From Stutzerimonas xanthomarina (GTDB lineage: Bacteria > Pseudomonadota > Gammaproteobacteria > Pseudomonadales > Pseudomonadaceae): a DNA stretch of 64,000 bases. Each line of letters starts with the position of its first letter. Within the stretch, counting starts at the first letter, position 1. The stretch spans positions 115,543 to 179,542 of the forward strand of contig NZ_RHQM01000011.1 in the NCBI RefSeq assembly GCF_003935375.1, written 5' to 3'. The notes beneath the pieces are model-generated. The model saw only the letters and a list, made by a program, of their open reading frames with translations. It ran no database searches and was not told the DNA's origin. Below are positions 36,469-44,971 of this stretch, one piece after another. A program made the translations under genes and the position numbers.

Positions 36469-37665
36469 ATGAACGTCAACTACACGGCCGAAGAGCTCGC
36501 CTTCCGCGATGAAGTGCGCGCCTTCCTGACAAACGAGCTGCCGGCGGACATCGCCGCCAAGGTCAAGCTCGGCAAGCACATGTCCAAACAGGATCATGAG
36601 CGCTGGCAGCAGATTCTGGTCAAGCGCGGCTGGTACGCGCCGGGCTGGCCGGTGGAGCTGGGCGGCACCACCTGGGGCCCGGTCGAGAAGCACATCTTCG
36701 ATGAGGAGTGCTCGGCCTTCGGCGCGCCGCGTACCGTGCCCTTTGGCGTCAACATGGTCGCCCCGGTGATCATCAAGTTCGGCACCCAGCAGCAGATCGA
36801 CCATTACCTGCCGCGCATCCTCTCCGGTGAGGACTGGTGGTGCCAGGGCTATTCCGAGCCCGGTGCCGGCTCCGACCTGGCGAGCCTGAAGACCCGCGCC
36901 GTGCGCGACGGCGACCATTATGTGGTGAACGGCCAGAAGACCTGGACCACCCTCGGCCAGCACGCCAACATGATTTTCTGCCTGGTGCGCACCGACCCCG
37001 AAGCCCAGCAGCAGCGCGGCATCAGCTTCCTGTTGATCGACATGAAAAGCCCGGGCATCAGCGTGCGGCCGATCATCACCCTGGACGGCGACCACGAGGT
37101 CAACGAAGTCTTCTTCGACAACGTCCGCGTGCCGGTGGAGAACCTAGTCGGCGAGGAAAACCAGGGCTGGACCTGCGCCAAGTACCTGCTGACCCACGAG
37201 CGCACGGGCCTGGCCGGCATCGGCTCTTCGAAGGCGGTGTTGGCGCATCTGAAGCGCATCGCGATGAAGGAAGTCTGCGACGGCAAGCCGATGCTTGAAG
37301 ACCCGCTGTTCCGCGCTCAGGTCGCGGAGGTCGAGATGCAGCTGATGGCCATCGAGATGAGCACCCTGCGCATCCTCGCCGCGGCGAAGGAAGGCGGCGT
37401 GCCCGGTGCCGAGTCGTCGATTCTCAAGGTCAAGGGCACCGAGATTCGCCAGGCGATCACTCACCTGTTGCGCAAGGTCATCGGGCCTTACGCGTTGCCA
37501 TTCCTTGAGGAAGAGTTGCAGCTCGATTACGACGGCGAGCTGCTGCATGCCGACTACAGCGCGTCGCTGGCAGGCGACTACTTCAACATGCGCAAGCTGT
37601 CGATCTTCGGCGGCTCCAACGAAATCCAGAAGAACATCGTCTCGAAGATGATTCTCGAGCTGTAA
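36469..37665 (+). CDS. acyl-CoA dehydrogenase, large subunit of a PimC/PimD-type pair
   Basis: Flavoprotein of 398 residues that introduces the alpha-beta double bond into an acyl-CoA. FAD-binding motifs are intact: WWCQGYSEPGAGSDLASLKTRA (about 124-145) and NGQKTWTT. The region LLTHERTGLAGIGSS (about 240-254) places a glutamate where isovaleryl-CoA dehydrogenase has its base, while the alternative C-terminal YEGT glutamate is replaced (FGGSNEIQKN). Pimeloyl-CoA dehydrogenase large subunits show this pattern. It starts 46 bases after the FadB-like gene and is followed after 12 bases by the small subunit gene, so a heteromer is expected. Substrate is inferred only. Confidence 0.88.
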   Translation: MNVNYTAEELAFRDEVRAFLTNELPADIAAKVKLGKHMSKQDHERWQQILVKRGWYAPGWPVELGGTTWGPVEKHIFDEECSAFGAPRTVPFGVNMVAPVIIKFGTQQQIDHYLPRILSGEDWWCQGYSEPGAGSDLASLKTRAVRDGDHYVVNGQKTWTTLGQHANMIFCLVRTDPEAQQQRGISFLLIDMKSPGISVRPIITLDGDHEVNEVFFDNVRVPVENLVGEENQGWTCAKYLLTHERTGLAGIGSSKAVLAHLKRIAMKEVCDGKPMLEDPLFRAQVAEVEMQLMAIEMSTLRILAAAKEGGVPGAESSILKVKGTEIRQAITHLLRKVIGPYALPFLEEELQLDYDGELLHADYSASLAGDYFNMRKLSIFGGSNEIQKNIVSKMILEL

Positions 37666-37677
37666 GGGGGCACCGCA

Positions 37678-38820
37678 ATGGACTTCAAACTGACTGAAGA
37701 GCAGCAAATGCTGCAAGACACCGCGGCGCGCCTGGTGCGCGACGCCTACCCGTTCGAGCAGCGCGAGAAATTCAGCGAGTCGGAGTTGGGCTTCTCCACC
37801 GAGTTCTGGGGGCAGCTGGGCGAGCTGGGCCTGACCGCCGTGCCCTTTGCCGAAGAGATCGGCGGCTTTGGCGGCGGCGGCGTGGAAACCATGCTGGTGA
37901 TGACCGAGCTGGGCCGCGGCCTGACGCTGGAACCCTATCTGCAATCGGTGATCTTCGCCGGTGGGCTGATCGACCAGCTCGGTTCCGACGCGCAGAAAGA
38001 GGACCTGCTGCCCCAGGTCGCCGCCGGTTCGCTGCAGATGGCGGTGGCGTTCGACGAGCCGCAGAGCCACTACAACCTGAACGATGTACAGACCAAAGCT
38101 GAAGCGGTCGACGGCGGCTATCGTCTGAACGGCCGCAAGGCTGTGGTCATCGGTGGGCACAGCGCCGGACAGATCATCGTGTCGGCGCGCACTTCCGGCG
38201 ACAGTCGCGATGAAACGGGCATCAGTCTGTTCCTGGTCGATCCGAATGCTCAAGGCGTCAGTCGTCGCGTCTACCCGACCATCGACGGGCGCAAGGGTTG
38301 CGAGCTGTTCCTCGACAACGTGCAGGTCGGTGCCGATGCGGTGCTTGGCGAGATTGGTAATGCACTGCCGGCGCTGCGTTATCAGCAGGGCCGGGCCATC
38401 GCCGCGCAGTGTGCCGACGCGCTGGGCAGCATGGACGAGGCCTGCAAGCTGACCCTCGACTACCTGAAGACGCGCAAGCAATTCGGCGTGCCGATCGGCA
38501 AGTTCCAGGTGCTGCAGCACCGCATGGTGGACATGCAGACCGAACTGGAACAGGCCACCAGCATGGCAATCCTCGCCGCGACCTTCGCCGATGGCGAAGA
38601 CACCGACGAGCGCAGCCGCATCATCGCTGCCGCCAAGTACATCTGCGCCCGCGCCGCGCGCAAGGTGGCCGAGGAAGCCATCCAGCTACACGGCGGCATC
38701 GGCATGACCTGGGAATACAACCTCGCCCACCACGCCAAGCGCCTGGTGATGATCGCCCACCAGTTCGGTGACGATGATCATCATTTGAAGGCTTATGCGA
38801 AGCTGATGCAGGTGGCGTGA
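37678..38820 (+). CDS. acyl-CoA dehydrogenase, small subunit of a PimC/PimD-type pair
   Basis: Acyl-CoA dehydrogenase-fold protein of 380 residues, partner of the preceding gene. It keeps the overall architecture and the C-terminal EEAIQLHGGIGMTWEYNLAHHAKRL motif (about 328-348), plus RKQFGVPIGKFQVLQHRMVDM. The FAD/substrate motif that normally reads SEPxAGSD is degenerate here (FDEPQSHYNLNDVQTKA, about 124-140), and the GER-type glutamate region reads QQGRAIAAQC, so it likely lacks a full active site of its own, as in alpha2beta2 acyl-CoA dehydrogenases of steroid and dicarboxylate catabolism. A strong terminator follows the stop by 25 bases. Confidence 0.87.
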   Translation: MDFKLTEEQQMLQDTAARLVRDAYPFEQREKFSESELGFSTEFWGQLGELGLTAVPFAEEIGGFGGGGVETMLVMTELGRGLTLEPYLQSVIFAGGLIDQLGSDAQKEDLLPQVAAGSLQMAVAFDEPQSHYNLNDVQTKAEAVDGGYRLNGRKAVVIGGHSAGQIIVSARTSGDSRDETGISLFLVDPNAQGVSRRVYPTIDGRKGCELFLDNVQVGADAVLGEIGNALPALRYQQGRAIAAQCADALGSMDEACKLTLDYLKTRKQFGVPIGKFQVLQHRMVDMQTELEQATSMAILAATFADGEDTDERSRIIAAAKYICARAARKVAEEAIQLHGGIGMTWEYNLAHHAKRLVMIAHQFGDDDHHLKAYAKLMQVA

Positions 38821-38845
38821 TCGGTTGATCGCGAGACATAAAGAG

Positions 38846-38869
38846 CCCGCTCTCAGGAGCGGGTTTTTT
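38846..38869 (+). terminator. Rho-independent terminator of the FadB/acyl-CoA dehydrogenase operon
   Basis: CCCGCTC (38846-38852) pairs with GAGCGGG (38857-38863) across a TCAG loop, followed by six Ts. Confidence 0.92.
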
Positions 38870-38901
38870 GTGGGCGGTGGATACTGTTGCGGTGATTGTG
38901 C

Positions 38902-39160
38902 TGTGGGAGCGGATTTATCCGCGACGTTCCTTGGCTCCGGTGCTAAGCCGGGTACGCGAACAGTCCGGTAGGGCGGTTGGCGCGCTTCACCACACGCGGC
39001 GGGTCGGCACGGTGGCTGGGTGGGGCGGTGGATCGGAGGAGCGTGATCCACCCTATGCTGTCGGTTCGGGTTCATAGGGTGGATGTCGCATTTCACATCC
39101 ACGCGGGTGGGTCGGTACCCGTGGATCGGTGGATCGGTAAAGCGTGATCCACCCTACGCC
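38902..39160. repeat. REP sequence and three hairpin repeat units
   Basis: The 357-base gap between convergent genes contains no gene but four palindromic units. A Pseudomonas-style REP (TGTGGGAGCGGATTTATCC begins at 38902) comes first. Units at 39027-39058 and 39129-39160 share a hairpin GGTGGATC/GATCCACC followed by CCTAYGC, differing at a few loop bases; a third, related unit at about 39074-39103 has GTGGATGT/CATCCAC. Such repeats are common between pseudomonad genes and may bind proteins or stabilise transcripts. Confidence 0.7.
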
Positions 39161-39177
39161 TGACGTCCCGCGTCCGA

Positions 39178-40536
39178 TCAGGCCGGTTTCGCCTCTGCCT
39201 CGGCTGGCGCTACACCTTGCGGCTTCCACTCCTGCAAGCGATCCAGGCTGCCGCGGTAATGCTTGAGCCCCATGCCGAGCAGGACTATCGCGCCGACCAG
39301 CGCAACGCCGGTGACGATCAGCAGCGAGTAGCGCAGGGCGTTGTCGTCGCCGAAGACGAAATCGGTGCCCAGCGCCACAGCGGTCGGGCCGATGCCCAGG
39401 CCGACCATGGTGATGACGAACAGGTACACCGCCGACGCCTGGCCACGCATGGAATTGGGCATGATTTCCTGAATCGCCGCCGGACCGACGCCGAAGGGCA
39501 TGGCGATGGTGAAGACGTGCAGGGCGATCAGCGCCAGCGCCAGTTCGCCGGTGCCGGCCATGTAGGCGAGATTGAGCGGCAGGGTCAGCGCGGCGGAGAT
39601 GATGCCGACGCGCAGCGGTGCGTCGCGATAACCGCGGCGATGCAGCAGGTCGGAGAGCCGCCCGCCGGCGATGATGCCGATCGAGCCGGCTACCGCCACC
39701 ACCGAGCCGTAGAGCACGCCGACGTCGCTGGCCGACCAGCCGTAGGTGCGGATGAAGAAGGTCGGAATCCACGCCGAACTGCCGTAGGCGGCGAAAGCCA
39801 GGCAGGCGAAGCCGAAGTTGTGGCAGAGCACGGTGCGGCGGTTCTGGCGAATGTAGCCGGCCACCTCGCTGAGTGGCACCTCGACGCCGGCGCCGACGCC
39901 CTTGCGCGACGGCTCGCGGATCAGCAGGAGCACGGCGGTGAACAGCACGCCGGCTGCACCGAGTACGAGGAAGATCAACTGCCAGGGGCGCACCATGCCG
40001 AGCACCGGCAGCTCCACATCGCCCTGTGCCGAGGCGAACTTGACCACCAGCCCGCCGAGCAGAAAGGCCAGACCGGAGCCGATGTAGATGCCCATCGAAT
40101 AGACGCTCATCGCGGTGCCGCGCAGCTTGGGCGGGAAGCTGTCGGCGATCAGCGAGTAGGCCGAGGGCGATAGCGCGGCCTCGCCGACACCGACGCCGAT
40201 GCGGAACACGAGAAACTGCCAGAAGGTTCGCGCGGTGCCGCACAGCGCGGTCATCAGGCTCCACACCAGCACGCCGATGGCGATGATGCCGCGACGGCTC
40301 TTGCGGTCGGCCAGGCGCCCGATGGGCACGCCGCAGATGGTGTAGAACACCGCGAAGGAGAAGCCCATGAGCAGGCTCATGTGGGTGTCGGTGATGTCCA
40401 GGTCACGGCGGATCGGCTCGACCAGCAGGTTGAGGATCTGCCGATCGACGAAGGACAGCACGTAGGCGAGCATGAGGATGGCGACCGTGACCCAGGCGCG
40501 GGTTTGCGAGGGGTAGCCGTTATTGTTGTTGTGCAT
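39178..40536 (-). CDS. MFS transporter (spinster/ACS-like)
   Basis: Major facilitator superfamily permease of 452 residues with twelve predicted helices. The first helix carries YVLSFVDRQILNLLVEPIRRDL (about 24-45); the loop 2-3 signature is GRLADRKSRRGIIAIG (about 73-88), and RIGVGVGEAALSPSAYSLIADSFPPKLRG (about 111-139) is typical of the spinster-like/ACS group, which move organic anions. Probable role: uptake of the acid degraded by the surrounding acyl-CoA enzymes. It is transcribed away from the region 40537-40676, which holds a TTTCGAAA-centred palindrome and a TGCGAAAC motif similar to the shared IclR-type sites. Confidence 0.88.
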   Translation of the reverse strand: MHNNNNGYPSQTRAWVTVAILMLAYVLSFVDRQILNLLVEPIRRDLDITDTHMSLLMGFSFAVFYTICGVPIGRLADRKSRRGIIAIGVLVWSLMTALCGTARTFWQFLVFRIGVGVGEAALSPSAYSLIADSFPPKLRGTAMSVYSMGIYIGSGLAFLLGGLVVKFASAQGDVELPVLGMVRPWQLIFLVLGAAGVLFTAVLLLIREPSRKGVGAGVEVPLSEVAGYIRQNRRTVLCHNFGFACLAFAAYGSSAWIPTFFIRTYGWSASDVGVLYGSVVAVAGSIGIIAGGRLSDLLHRRGYRDAPLRVGIISAALTLPLNLAYMAGTGELALALIALHVFTIAMPFGVGPAAIQEIMPNSMRGQASAVYLFVITMVGLGIGPTAVALGTDFVFGDDNALRYSLLIVTGVALVGAIVLLGMGLKHYRGSLDRLQEWKPQGVAPAEAEAKPA

Positions 40537-40676
40537 GGCAAGCTCCGATTAGCGAGAGGGGCTGCAGCCCATCCTCACTTTTGTCGGAGATCGCCGATCC
40601 GGCAAGCGGAATAACCCTCGCATATGTTTCGAAATATGCTAGCAGTGTTCCGCTCTGCGAAACCGATAGTTAGGAG

Positions 40677-41561
40677 TCACGCCATCGTTTGTTGTTGGCT
40701 CGGCATCAGCTCCGGCAACAAGCGCGGCGTCCACAGGTTGTCGGCGAAGCCGCGACGGAAGAAGCCGAAGTGGCCGATCCGCGTGGCGCCGATTTCTGCG
40801 GGCGCGATGCGCTGCATGGTTTTCGGTGCCGAGCTGTAGAAGCCATGCAGGGATTCGGTGTTGCGCGCCGACATCATTTCGTCGTCGCTGAAGGACAGCG
40901 AGGTCAGGGGCGTGCGCACGGCTGCGAAGGCCTGGCGCATGAGCTCGCCCTCGACACCGACCAGGTAGTCTGGATGCAGGCACCAGCGCCGCCACTGGCG
41001 AATCACCCCGGCGGGCAGGTCGCCGACCGCTCCGATACAACCGCCCGGGAAGTAGCCGGCCACGGCGGTCAGCACGGGCGCCAGACCATGCCAGAGCAGC
41101 CAGGCCTTGTTGCGGATCTGCGGGCTGTTCTCGCGCCAGTAGCCGCTGCCGGCGGCAATGGTGACGATGCGGGTCAGGCGCTCATGGCCTTTGACCAGCG
41201 GCAGGATCTGCGCGCCGACACTGTGGCCGATCCAGTACAGCGGCAGCTCACCGGCGGCCTCGGCGGCCCTGGCCAGCACCGCGCTGCAGTCGTGGCGCGC
41301 CCAGTCGAGGATGTCGACGTTCAACTGGCGAAGCGGCACCCGCCGCGAGCGCCCCATGCCCAGATAATCGAAGGTCACCGCCAGGTAGCCCTGCCCGGCG
41401 AGCCAGCTGGCGAAGTCGGTATAGAAGCGCTGCGGCACGCCCATCGCCGGCGCGATCAGCACGACCCCGCATGGCGGGCTGCTCGGCTGATACCAGTAGC
41501 TGGACAGGACATGGCCGTTGCCGTTGTCGATGGAGCGTTCTTCAACCTGTATCGTCGCCAT
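40677..41561 (-). CDS. alpha/beta hydrolase, esterase-like
   Basis: Predicted hydrolase of 294 residues. Visible features: LIAPAMGVPQRFYTDFASWLAGQGY (about 35-59), TFDYLGMGRSRR (about 63-74) and nucleophile elbow WIGHSVGAQ with Ser near 113. The acid is probably in FSDDEMMSA (about 226-234) and the His in RIGHFGFFR (about 264-272). The protein may release an acid from an ester or thioester before activation by the nearby ligase. It diverges from the TetR gene across a 100-base gap with a clear palindrome, so local control by that repressor is likely. No signal peptide. Confidence 0.78.
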   Translation of the reverse strand: MATIQVEERSIDNGNGHVLSSYWYQPSSPPCGVVLIAPAMGVPQRFYTDFASWLAGQGYLAVTFDYLGMGRSRRVPLRQLNVDILDWARHDCSAVLARAAEAAGELPLYWIGHSVGAQILPLVKGHERLTRIVTIAAGSGYWRENSPQIRNKAWLLWHGLAPVLTAVAGYFPGGCIGAVGDLPAGVIRQWRRWCLHPDYLVGVEGELMRQAFAAVRTPLTSLSFSDDEMMSARNTESLHGFYSSAPKTMQRIAPAEIGATRIGHFGFFRRGFADNLWTPRLLPELMPSQQQTMA

Positions 41562-41627
41562 CTTGTTGTTCTCCGCGCTTCTGCGATTGCTGCGATCGGT
41601 GCAGTATACGAAGGGTAGAAGATAATT

Positions 41628-41644
41628 CTAGAAAAATATTCTAG
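41628..41644. promoter_or_regulatory. candidate TetR operator between hydrolase and regulator
   Basis: CTAGAAAAATATTCTAG: perfect six-base arms CTAGAA/TTCTAG around five bases, in the AT-rich divergent gap. It lies 67 bases before the hydrolase ATG and 17 before the tetR-type ATG, suiting repression of both. Confidence 0.6.
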
Positions 41645-41661
41645 TTCAGACTGGAGGCCGG

Positions 41662-42240
41662 ATGGCCCGTAGTAGCCGCAAGCAGGAAATCCTTAAGGCC
41701 GCACTCGCCTGTTTCACCGAGTTCGGCGTGGAGGCGACCACCATCGAGATGATTCGTGATCGTTCCGGCGCCAGCATCGGCAGCCTCTATCACCACTTCG
41801 GCAACCGCGAGCGGATCATCGCCGCGCTGTATCTGGAAGGCATCGGTGAGTACGCCGCGCTGCTGGAAGCCGGGCTGATCGAGACGCTGGACGCGGAAGC
41901 CTGCGTCCGGCTGTTCGTCACCAGCTACATCGACTGGGTGGTTGCGAACCCGGATTGGGCGCGCTTCGTCCTGCACAACCGCGGGCGGGTCGAGGCCGGG
42001 GAGATGGGCGAACAGCTGCGCGAGGTCAATCGCGCCCACGGTGAGCGGGTCGGAGCGATTCTGCGGCGCCATCGGGAAAGCGGAGCCTTTCGGCGGATGC
42101 CCGGCGACTGCTTTCTCGCGGTGGTGATCGGACCCTGCCATGACATGGCGCGTAACTGGCTGGCGGGGCGTTCCCGCACCGCGCTGGCCGACTGCCGCGA
42201 GCTGCTCGCGGACATCGCCTGGGCCAGCGTCAGGGCCTGA
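41662..42240 (+). CDS. TetR/AcrR-family transcriptional regulator
   Basis: Repressor-type protein of 192 residues. The N-terminal helix-turn-helix is MARSSRKQEILKAALACFTEFGVEATTIEMIRDRSGASIGSLYHHFGNRERIIAALY (residues 1-57), with the recognition helix around SIGSLYHHF. The ligand domain has Ile/Trp-rich helices (YIDWVVANPDWARFVLHN). It is divergent to the esterase-like hydrolase and probably controls it through the palindrome at 41628-41644. Its ligand may be a substrate or acyl-CoA of the cluster. It ends three bases from the convergent IclR gene, with no terminator. Confidence 0.92.
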   Translation: MARSSRKQEILKAALACFTEFGVEATTIEMIRDRSGASIGSLYHHFGNRERIIAALYLEGIGEYAALLEAGLIETLDAEACVRLFVTSYIDWVVANPDWARFVLHNRGRVEAGEMGEQLREVNRAHGERVGAILRRHRESGAFRRMPGDCFLAVVIGPCHDMARNWLAGRSRTALADCRELLADIAWASVRA

Positions 42241-42243
42241 CGA

Positions 42244-43029
42244 TCAGACGCCGAGGCTTTCGATATCCCGAGCGAGCATTTCCAGCTGGTGGGCCAGCGA
42301 GTTCTTCAGAGTTTCCTCGCTGAGCTGGAATGACGGTGCACCGCAGGTCAACGCCATGATGCTGCCGTCGGCCAGGTGCAGCGGCACACCGGCGGCCATC
42401 ACGTTGCGGTCCCAGTCGCCGAGCGACAGGCAGAAGCCGTGCTGCACGAACTCCTCGAACGAGGCGTGCAGCGAAGCCTCGATGGCGGCCCAGTCATCAC
42501 CGTACTTGCTGGCCAGAGCGGCCATCAGATGCTCGCGTTCCTTCTCCGGGGTGGCGGCGAGAAAGGCGCGGCCAGCGGCGGTGGTGGCCAGCGGCAGACG
42601 CACGCCGGCGTCCATGCGCAGGGTGGTGACCTCGGCCGGGCGGCAATTCTCCACGTAGATCATCGACAGCCGGTCGCGGCAGGTCAGGCCCACGGTGGTG
42701 TTGGTGCGGCGGGCGAACTCGTCCATGTACGGCTTGGCCAGCTGGCGCACGCGCAGGTTGGAAACGTAGGCGTAGCCGAGCGCCAGCACACCGGAGTCGA
42801 GTTGGTACTTCTCCAGCTGCTGCGAATAGCTGAGGTAGCCGAGCTTGGTCAGCGTGTAGGTCATGCGCGACACGGTGGGCTTTGGCAGCCCGGTGATGCG
42901 TGCGATGTCCTGATTACCCATCACCACCGAGCCATGGGTGAAGGCACGCAGCACGTCCAGCCCGCGGGCGAGGGCCTCGACGAACTTGCGATCCTTGGGA
43001 GTGCCGGTGTCTTCGATGTCGTCGCTCAT
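42244..43029 (-). CDS. IclR-family transcriptional regulator
   Basis: Regulator of 261 residues with a winged helix N-terminal domain (about 15-80: LARGLDVLRAFTHGSVVMGNQDIARITGLPKPTVSRMTYTL) and an IclR effector domain (GLTCRDRLSMIYVENCRPAEVTTLRMDAGVRLPLATTAAGRAFLAA). It resembles the PcaR/PobR type that activates catabolic operons on binding an aromatic or aliphatic acid. It diverges from the acyl-CoA ligase gene; the gap carries an 11-base motif repeated before the FadB-like operon. The ATG at 43029 is preferred because the 25 residues upstream are Arg-rich and not family-like. Confidence 0.92.
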   Translation of the reverse strand: MSDDIEDTGTPKDRKFVEALARGLDVLRAFTHGSVVMGNQDIARITGLPKPTVSRMTYTLTKLGYLSYSQQLEKYQLDSGVLALGYAYVSNLRVRQLAKPYMDEFARRTNTTVGLTCRDRLSMIYVENCRPAEVTTLRMDAGVRLPLATTAAGRAFLAATPEKEREHLMAALASKYGDDWAAIEASLHASFEEFVQHGFCLSLGDWDRNVMAAGVPLHLADGSIMALTCGAPSFQLSEETLKNSLAHQLEMLARDIESLGV

Positions 43030-43157
43030 GGTCTCGGTCTGTCTGGCTAGTGGGCAGCGGTGGCGAACGATAGCAGATCGCCCGACGCCGGGCAGTGCGG
43101 CCATTGGCGATCATTGCGACGGAAAAAGCGATCTACTACTATCGGATTCGACATCCA

Positions 43158-43168
43158 GTTTCGCACAG
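43158..43168 (-). promoter_or_regulatory. candidate IclR-family operator upstream of the acyl-CoA ligase
   Basis: Minus-strand CTGTGCGAAAC, identical to 34252-34262. It lies 30 bases before the ligase start and 128 before the iclR start. A partial match, CTCTGCGAAAC, occurs at 40653-40663 upstream of the MFS gene. Confidence 0.5.
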
Positions 43169-43198
43169 TAAAATAATAATTCATTTTGGAGAATGTCG

Positions 43199-44824
43199 AT
43201 GTCCGCTTCCGTGCAAGGCTACGTGGCTACCGAACTCGCCCGTGGCGGCTACCAGAACGTCCATGACCTGCTGGCTCAGGCCTGCGCGAAGCATCCGCAG
43301 CGCGCGGCATTTTCCTGTGGCGACGACCAGCTCACCTACGCCGAGCTGGGCAGTCTTGCCGACGCGTTCGCGCGCTACCTGCGGCATCACGCCGGGCTGC
43401 AACCCGGTGACCGGCTGGCGCTGCAGCTGCCCAATTCGTTGCAATATCCCATCGCCGTGTTTGGCGCACTCAAGGCCGGGCTGGTGATCGTCAATACCAA
43501 TCCGCAGTACACGGCCGCCGAAGCCCGCCATCAGTTCCGCGATTCCGGCGCCAGGGCGATCCTTGTGCTCGATCGGCTGCTTCCGCTGGTACGCGCGGTG
43601 CAGGCGGACACCGAGCTAGAGCACGTCATGCTCACCAGCGTCGATGATCTGCAGAGGCCGATTCACGAAGGCAGTGAGGCGGGAACGCAGCGCTTCATGC
43701 AGGCCCTGCGGCTGGGGGCGGAAAGCCCGCCGCTGGAGCGCGAGGCAGGCCTCGACCGGCTGGCGTTGTTGCAGTACACCGGCGGTACGACCGGCGTTTC
43801 CAAGGGCGCGATGCTCAGTCACCGCAATCTGCTAGCCAACGTGCTGCAGACCATCGAGCTGTTCGACAAGCCGGGTCTGCTGGAGCCTGAAAAGGACGTG
43901 CGCATCGCGCCGCTGCCGCTGTATCACATCATGGCGTTTGCCACGAACTGCCTGAGTTCGGTGGGTATGGGCCTGCACACCGTATTCATCCGTGACGGGC
44001 GCAATCTGGACGAAACCATCGGTGCCATGCAGCGCTATCCGTTCAGCCTGCTCAGCGGCATCAACACGCTGTTCGTCGGGCTGATGAATCACCCGGAGTT
44101 TCGCCGCATCGATTTCTCCCATCTGAAGTGGGCGACGTCCGGCGGCGCGCCGCTCAACAGTGAAGTCGGGCGTCGCTGGCAGGCACTGACCGGGGCGCCG
44201 ATCCGCGAAGGTTTCGGCCTGACCGAGGCCTCGCCTGTTGTGGCGACCGGTACACAGCTGAGCCCTTACCGCGAGGGCTACATCGGCCAGGCGCTGATCG
44301 AAACCGAGCTGCGCACCGTGGATGACGAGGGCAACGACGTAGCGCCGGAAATGCCGGGCGAGCTATGGCTGCGCGGCCCGCAGGTGATGCAGGGCTACTG
44401 GCAGCGACCGGACGAGACGGCCAAGGTGCTCACGCCCGAGGGATGGCTGAAGACCGGCGACATCGCCTTGCTGGATGCCGCCGGCTTCGTGAAGATCGTC
44501 GATCGCAAGAAGGACATGATCCTGGTCTCCGGCTTCAACGTCTTTCCCAACGAGATCGAGGATGTGCTGATGCAGCATCCATCCGTGCGTGAATGCGTGG
44601 CGGTCGGCGTACCGGATGCGCGCAAGGGTGAGGCAGTGAAGGTCTTCGTCAGCCTCAAGGACGATGCGGCCGACGAGCAGGTGTTGCTCGAGCATTGCCG
44701 GCAGTACCTCACCGGCTACAAGATGCCGAGCTATCTCGAGCTGCGCGACGAGCTGCCGAAGACAGCCGTGGGCAAGTTGCTGCGTCGGCAGCTGCGCGAC
44801 GAGGCGCGGGGCAGCGCAGGTTGA
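43199..44824 (+). CDS. AMP-dependent acyl-CoA synthetase/ligase
   Basis: Class I adenylate-forming ligase of 541 residues that activates a carboxylic acid to its CoA thioester using ATP. Motifs: P-loop-like YTGGTTGVSKGA (about 183-194), the aromatic motif EGFGLTEASPVV (about 337-348), the GELWLRGPQVMQGYW strand, hinge motif GWLKTGDIALLD and KIVDRKKDMILVSGFNVFPNEIED, and the C-terminal catalytic Lys in LPKTAVGKLLRRQLR. GGAG lies seven bases before the ATG at 43199; an ATG two codons earlier is too close to it. FadD-like in length; with the adjacent beta-oxidation genes it should start a fatty- or dicarboxylic-acid pathway. Confidence 0.92.
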   Translation: MSASVQGYVATELARGGYQNVHDLLAQACAKHPQRAAFSCGDDQLTYAELGSLADAFARYLRHHAGLQPGDRLALQLPNSLQYPIAVFGALKAGLVIVNTNPQYTAAEARHQFRDSGARAILVLDRLLPLVRAVQADTELEHVMLTSVDDLQRPIHEGSEAGTQRFMQALRLGAESPPLEREAGLDRLALLQYTGGTTGVSKGAMLSHRNLLANVLQTIELFDKPGLLEPEKDVRIAPLPLYHIMAFATNCLSSVGMGLHTVFIRDGRNLDETIGAMQRYPFSLLSGINTLFVGLMNHPEFRRIDFSHLKWATSGGAPLNSEVGRRWQALTGAPIREGFGLTEASPVVATGTQLSPYREGYIGQALIETELRTVDDEGNDVAPEMPGELWLRGPQVMQGYWQRPDETAKVLTPEGWLKTGDIALLDAAGFVKIVDRKKDMILVSGFNVFPNEIEDVLMQHPSVRECVAVGVPDARKGEAVKVFVSLKDDAADEQVLLEHCRQYLTGYKMPSYLELRDELPKTAVGKLLRRQLRDEARGSAG

Positions 44825-44942
44825 TTGCCACCTATATATAGAGGTGGTGAGCTGACGAACGGGCTGCAGTGCTCAGGCCCCGGTCGGCATCGGGCAGCAA
44901 CTCTCGAAGGCACGGCAGTCGGGCGGAAATTTCAATCCGCGC

Positions 44943-44971
44943 TTGTTGCCCTAGGGGGTTTCTGATATAAA
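44943..44971 (+). promoter_or_regulatory. sigma-70 promoter of rpmBG
   Basis: TTGTTG (44943-44948), a 17-base spacer and TATAAA (44966-44971). The leader to rpmB is about 140 bases and contains a stem CCAACCC/GGGTTGG (45077-45095) just before the gene, a possible control element. The rest of the 296-base gap after the ligase has only a small stem CCACCT/AGGTGG (44828-44847). Confidence 0.75.

Noticed and set aside
35755..37665. 636-codon plus-strand frame joining the acyl-CoA dehydrogenase to upstream sequence
   Set aside because: The first 238 codons are an out-of-frame reading of the FadB-like gene; the true start is the ATG at 36469.
38990..39170. CRISPR-like array
   Set aside because: Only three diverged palindromic units with unequal spacing and no cas genes; better explained as REP-like repeats.
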